Below are positions 6,075 to 9,231 of a DNA stretch of 9,231 bases, piece by piece. Location: positions 1 to 9,231 of the forward strand of contig CAMLHT010000146.1 of the NCBI GenBank assembly GCA_946479895.1, written 5' to 3'. The translations under genes and the position numbers were made by a program. Position 1 is the stretch's first letter; every line of letters begins with the position of its first letter. Source of the DNA: an uncultured Gemmatimonadota bacterium (GTDB lineage: Bacteria; Gemmatimonadota; Gemmatimonadetes; Gemmatimonadales; Gemmatimonadaceae). Below the pieces are notes generated by a model that was given only the letters and a program-made list of their open reading frames with translations, had not been told where the DNA came from and made no database searches.

Positions 6075-7301
6075 TTACTCGTATCGGAGCGCGATGATCG
6101 GATCCATCACTGCCGCCGAGCGCGCCGGCCAGACGCCGAAGAGCACGCCCACTCCGGCGGAGAATGCGAACGCCGCGCCCACTACGCCCATCGAGACGTG
6201 CGTCGTGAAGCCCGCGACCTTGCTCATGATCATCGCGCCGCCGGTCCCGATCCCGATGCCGATGATCCCGCCGAGGCAGCAGAGCACCACCGCCTCGATG
6301 AGGAACTGCGCGAGGATGTTCCACCGCGTGGCGCCCAGCGCCTTGCGGATCCCGATCTCGCGCGTGCGCTCCGTGACCGACACCAGCATGATGTTCATGA
6401 TGCCGATGCCGCCGACGATCAGCGACACCGCGGCGATGCCGGCGAGCAGGTAGGTGAAGACCGCGGTGGTCTCGCCGAGCGTGTTGAGGAAGTCCGCCTG
6501 GCTCCGGATCTGGAAGTCGTCGGCCGCGCCCTGGCGCAGGCGATGCTCGTGGCGGAGGATCGACTGGATCTTCGCCATCGTCGCCGGAATCGAATCCTCC
6601 GACGGCGCGAGGACGCTGATCGAGCGGAGGCGGTCGTTGCCGTTGACGCGATACCGCGCCGTCCGGACTGGGATGAGGATCTGGTCGTCGGGGTTGCCGA
6701 ACTGGGAGGCCTGGCCCTTGGACTTCAGCACCCCGATGACGTCGAACATCAGGCCGCGAATGCGGATCTTCTCGCCGAGCAGGGCTTCGGGCGTCGTCAG
6801 CCCGAGATTGGTCGCGACCATCGGACCGACCACCGCGACACGGGCCCGCCCCTCGTCCTCGGCCGAGGAGAACATGCGCCCGACGGACAGCTCCGTCTTG
6901 CGCACCTCGAGGTAGTTCGCCGAGGTCCCGACGATCGACGTGTTCGTGTTCTTGTTGGTCCAGGTCACCTGCTGGTTGCCGCCCATCTCGGGCTGCACGG
7001 CGGCGAAGAGCGCGCCGCCGGAATCCTCGAGCGCCTTGGCGTCGTCGAGCGTGAGCTTCGCGTTCTGGCCGCCGACGCTCACGCCACCCATGCCGCGCTG
7101 CTGGCCGGGGTTCACGGTCAGCAGCGTGGTGCCGAGGGCGTTGATGCGGTCCTTCACCGCCGCCTGCGCGCCGCTGCCGATCGCCACCATCGCGATGACC
7201 GCGGCCACGCCGATGACGATGCCGAGCATCGTCAGCATGGAGCGCATCTTGTTCGCGCGGAGCGCGCCCAGCGCGACGGCGATGATTTCTCCGATCAGCA
7301 T
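6075..7301 (-). CDS. MacB-like ABC transporter permease (FtsX/MacB_PCD type), no ATPase domain
   Basis: The 408-residue inner-membrane protein has the MacB permease layout: a first helix at about 22-43 (MLGIVIGVAAVIAMVAIGSGA), a large periplasmic domain (about 45-275), and an FtsX core with helices near 278-307, 330-356 and 370-394. The hallmark GGIGIMNIMLVSVTERTREIGIRKALGA is at 297-324 and the C-terminus keeps the W-P-A-R-x-A-A-x-x-D-P-I-x-A-L-R-Y-E ending. The nucleotide-binding domain that is fused in E. coli MacB is absent, so an ATPase must come from another gene. The protein works with a periplasmic adaptor, here the gene directly upstream, to push substrates such as macrolides, peptides or lipids out through an outer-membrane channel; the substrate is unknown. 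I chose the ATG at 7301: GAGGA (complement of 7309-7313) lies seven bases upstream and overlaps the adaptor's TGA, indicating translational coupling. Confidence 0.93.
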   Translation of the reverse strand: MLIGEIIAVALGALRANKMRSMLTMLGIVIGVAAVIAMVAIGSGAQAAVKDRINALGTTLLTVNPGQQRGMGGVSVGGQNAKLTLDDAKALEDSGGALFAAVQPEMGGNQQVTWTNKNTNTSIVGTSANYLEVRKTELSVGRMFSSAEDEGRARVAVVGPMVATNLGLTTPEALLGEKIRIRGLMFDVIGVLKSKGQASQFGNPDDQILIPVRTARYRVNGNDRLRSISVLAPSEDSIPATMAKIQSILRHEHRLRQGAADDFQIRSQADFLNTLGETTAVFTYLLAGIAAVSLIVGGIGIMNIMLVSVTERTREIGIRKALGATRWNILAQFLIEAVVLCCLGGIIGIGIGTGGAMIMSKVAGFTTHVSMGVVGAAFAFSAGVGVLFGVWPARSAAVMDPIIALRYE

Positions 7302-7311
7302 CTGTCTATCC

Positions 7312-9075
7312 TCAGCCGCCGCGACCGCCGCGTGCGGCGCCACCACCGCCGCCCCCGCCACCGCCGGCCGGAGGACCACCGCCGCCCGGGCCACGACCGC
7401 CGCCCGCGTTCGGATTCAGGCCCGGAACACCCATCTGCGAGCGCGTGCGATCGTTCTGCGCCTGGCGGTTCGCCTGGAGCTGGAGCGCGCTGATGAGCAC
7501 CACGCGATCACCTTCGTTGAGACCGCTGATCACTTCGGTGTAGTCGAAGTTGCCCTGGCCGAGCTGGAGAACGCGCGGCGCGAAGTGCTTGTTCGTCGTG
7601 TCGGTCGCGACGAAGACGAGGCCGGACCGCGGACGACGCGGCTGGCCGCCGATCTCCGGCGTCGGCGTGAGCTGGCCCGTCTGGCCATTGGCACGCTGCG
7701 GCATGGTCGTCGTGGCCCGCGGCGCATTGCCCGCGGCGCCGGCCGGAGCGCCACCCGTGCGCCCGCCAGTCATGCCGGCGTTGTTGCCGCCGCGGCCACC
7801 GCCCTGCATGAAGCGGCAGGCGCCCACCTTGCGCGCATCCACGCCGATCGCGGCGTAGATCGGCTGAAGCTCGGCGTTCAGGGCGCGACGATCGGCGCCC
7901 TCGACGCTCATCTTCGCGCGGATATCGTCGATCTTCTTCTTCTCGGCCGGCTTCTTCGCGATGGCCGCATCGATCGCGGTGCACTCCTCGGCCGTCACCT
8001 GCGGCATGTTGCCGCCGCGCCGACCGGACTGCTGGTCCTGCTGGTCGATCGCGACTTCACCGCCCGACGAGCCGGTGCGGCCGCCGTTCATGCCGCCGTT
8101 GCCACGGCCCTGCTGGGCGCGGATCTCGGCGTTCACCGTATCCGGGTTGAGGCCGAGCATGGCCGCGATGGCGCCGGCCTCGCGGACGCCGCGGACGGCG
8201 TCGTTCGGCACGGCAAGGACGTTCGGCAGCTCGCTCACGGTGACCGTGACTTCGCCGTTCATGCCCGGCTTGAGCAGGCCCTCGGTGTTGTCGAGGGTGA
8301 TCAGCACCGGGAACATCGTGACGTTCTGCTGGATGACCGCCTGTGGCTCGATCTTCTCGACGATGCCGGTGAACGGCCGGTTCTGGTAGGCGTCGACGGC
8401 GACGCTGGCCGTCTGGCCGCCGCGGATCAGGCCGATGTCGCTCTCGTTGAAGAGGGCGCGGACGCGCACCTGGCGCAGGTCGGCCATCTTGAGCAGGGTC
8501 GTGCCGCCGCTCACGCTCCCCGTCGCCGACGCGATCACCATGCCCGGCGTGACGGTCTTCTCGATGACGGTGCCGGCCACCTGCGCCGTGACGCGCGCGT
8601 CCTCCACGCGCTGCTGCGCGAGGTCGAGGGACGTGCGGGCGCGTACGAGAGCCGTGTTCGCATTGCGGAGATCGAGCGCCGCCGTCTCGTGCTCCTGGGC
8701 GGTGATGACCTTGGCGGCGAACATCTCGTCCGAGCGCTTCTTCTGCTGGACCGAGACGTCGTACTTCGCCTGGGCGGCGTCGAGGTCGGCCTGGGCCTGC
8801 TCGAGCTGGTTGTTCACGTCGCGGGTGTCGACCTGCACGAGGAGGTCGCCCGGCTTGACCATGGTGCCGGTCTCCACGGGGACCTTCGTGATCACGCCCG
8901 AGGCCTTCGACTTCACCTCGACGATGGCGATGGGCTCGATCACGCCGGAGGCCTGGGCGTCGATGATGATATCGCGCCGCTGCACGGTTGCAGTGGCGAC
9001 GGGGAGGTCCTTGGGCTTGTTGCCGGAGCATGCGGCTGCGGCGACAAGAAGGGCGGCTCCAAATAAGCGTTTCAC
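7312..9075 (-). CDS. MacA/HlyD-type efflux periplasmic adaptor (lipoprotein) with large insert
   Basis: The 587-residue protein begins with a lipoprotein signal peptide; the lipobox AAAC puts the lipidated cysteine at residue 16. A barrel-sandwich/lipoyl half-motif follows (about 38-85), then a coiled-coil hairpin (about 86-165, rich in Q/A/E/R), the second lipoyl half (163-185), and a beta-barrel domain (about 196-290). The membrane-proximal part resumes at about 484-532 (GLVFVATDTTNKHFAPRVLQLG... ISGLNEGDRVVL). Between them, about 300-483 is an insert not usual in MacA (typically about 370 residues): Gly/Asn/Arg/Gln-rich linkers around a helical block (360-423) with Cys365 and Cys420. The end (557-587) is a poly-Gly tail. 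The start is GTG at 9075, supported by AGGAG (complement of 9084-9088) eight bases upstream; an upstream ATG is not available in frame. It is the first gene of the operon with the MacB-like permease. Confidence 0.92.
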   Translation of the reverse strand: MKRLFGAALLVAAAACSGNKPKDLPVATATVQRRDIIIDAQASGVIEPIAIVEVKSKASGVITKVPVETGTMVKPGDLLVQVDTRDVNNQLEQAQADLDAAQAKYDVSVQQKKRSDEMFAAKVITAQEHETAALDLRNANTALVRARTSLDLAQQRVEDARVTAQVAGTVIEKTVTPGMVIASATGSVSGGTTLLKMADLRQVRVRALFNESDIGLIRGGQTASVAVDAYQNRPFTGIVEKIEPQAVIQQNVTMFPVLITLDNTEGLLKPGMNGEVTVTVSELPNVLAVPNDAVRGVREAGAIAAMLGLNPDTVNAEIRAQQGRGNGGMNGGRTGSSGGEVAIDQQDQQSGRRGGNMPQVTAEECTAIDAAIAKKPAEKKKIDDIRAKMSVEGADRRALNAELQPIYAAIGVDARKVGACRFMQGGGRGGNNAGMTGGRTGGAPAGAAGNAPRATTTMPQRANGQTGQLTPTPEIGGQPRRPRSGLVFVATDTTNKHFAPRVLQLGQGNFDYTEVISGLNEGDRVVLISALQLQANRQAQNDRTRSQMGVPGLNPNAGGGRGPGGGGPPAGGGGGGGGGAARGGRGG

Positions 9076-9093
9076 GAAATGATCTCCTGGAAA

Positions 9094-9111
9094 CGGCCCC
9101 GCTCGGGGCCG
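9094..9111 (-). promoter_or_regulatory. GC hairpin in the leader of the efflux operon
   Basis: CGGCCCC (9094-9100) pairs with GGGGCCG (9105-9111) around a 4-nt loop. On the minus strand it ends five bases before the adaptor's AGGAG ribosome binding site and is followed by only GTTT, so it is either a weak attenuator or a leader-stability element. No convincing -35/-10 pair is visible between it and the right repeat. Confidence 0.4.
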
Positions 9112-9159
9112 GGTGGTTCTCTGTCAGTAACTACGGTTTTCGGGCCGGGAGTGCTGACC

Positions 9160-9228
9160 GGAGGGGGGAGGGCGGAGGACGGAGGACGGAGGAACCCTCC
9201 GCCCTCCGTCCTCCATCCTCCGTCCTCT
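9160..9228. repeat. Hairpin of 7-bp GGAGG repeats upstream of the efflux operon
   Basis: Five GGAGG cores start at exact 7-bp intervals (9160, 9167, 9174, 9181, 9188), mostly as the heptamer GGAGGAC or GGAGGGC. After a 3-nt loop (9193-9195) the complementary CCTCC cores start at 9196, 9203, 9210, 9217 and 9224 (the last is CCTCT). The two arms pair across about 33 positions with a few mismatches and wobbles. The G-rich arm could also form a quadruplex. The window ends three bases past it, so the gene on its far side is unknown. Confidence 0.75.
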
Positions 9229-9231
9229 GTC

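Noticed and set aside
7302..7394. Longer N-terminus for the MacB-like permease
   Set aside because: The extra 31 residues lie inside the adaptor gene's poly-Gly end and have no ribosome binding site, whereas the ATG at 7301 has GAGGA and begins at the family's usual N-terminus.
6940..9066. Long plus-strand open frame of 708 codons over the adaptor and part of the permease
   Set aside because: Antisense shadow of two well-supported genes, with low-complexity Asp/Arg/His/Ala content and no recognisable domain.

Overview
The window is high-GC bacterial chromosomal DNA with six convincing protein genes plus one small one, little spacing between genes, and no phage, insertion sequence, CRISPR, tRNA or rRNA signal that I can see. 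The style is that of a Gram-negative soil or sediment bacterium: a signal-peptide-bearing periplasmic PDZ protein, a MacA/MacB-type tripartite pump pair, a PadR regulator with a Gly/Arg-rich leader, and intergenic hairpins built from short purine-rich tandem repeats. This resembles Gemmatimonadota or a neighbouring phylum (inference; the window has no phylogenetic marker).

Layout. 1-87 is a tail of short repeats and hairpins. 88-1236 (-) is a rubrerythrin-VIT1 fusion of the membrane-bound ferritin/iron exporter type. It diverges, across a 76-bp gap holding a 7-bp-armed inverted repeat, from 1313-2404 (+), a secreted protein with two tandem PDZ-like domains. That gene converges with kup (2493-4601, -), a potassium transporter; one hairpin at 2445-2485 appears to serve as terminator for both. 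Upstream of kup lies a strong minus-strand terminator (4674-4708) that ends a padR-family regulator gene (4779-5372, -). The padR promoter carries three copies of a GATATATCG-type site, so autorepression is likely.

5437-5752 has no convincing gene but holds a long-range inverted repeat with 16-bp perfect arms, followed by csbD (5753-5941, +), a 62-residue stress protein. csbD converges on the pump operon across a near-perfect ~50-bp hairpin (5967-6070). The pump operon reads leftwards: a 587-residue lipoprotein-type adaptor (7312-9075, GTG start), then a 408-residue MacB-like permease (6075-7301) whose ribosome binding site overlaps the adaptor's stop codon. The ATPase subunit is not in the window. 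The right edge (9160-9228) is a hairpin made of 7-bp repeats.

Functionally the genes are accessory housekeeping: iron detoxification/export, K+ uptake, envelope efflux, stress response and transcriptional control. I do not see a clearly new multi-gene system. The parts most worth a second look are the padR operator array, the family of short-period repeat hairpins between genes, the inverted repeat ahead of csbD, and the two-cysteine insert in the adaptor.
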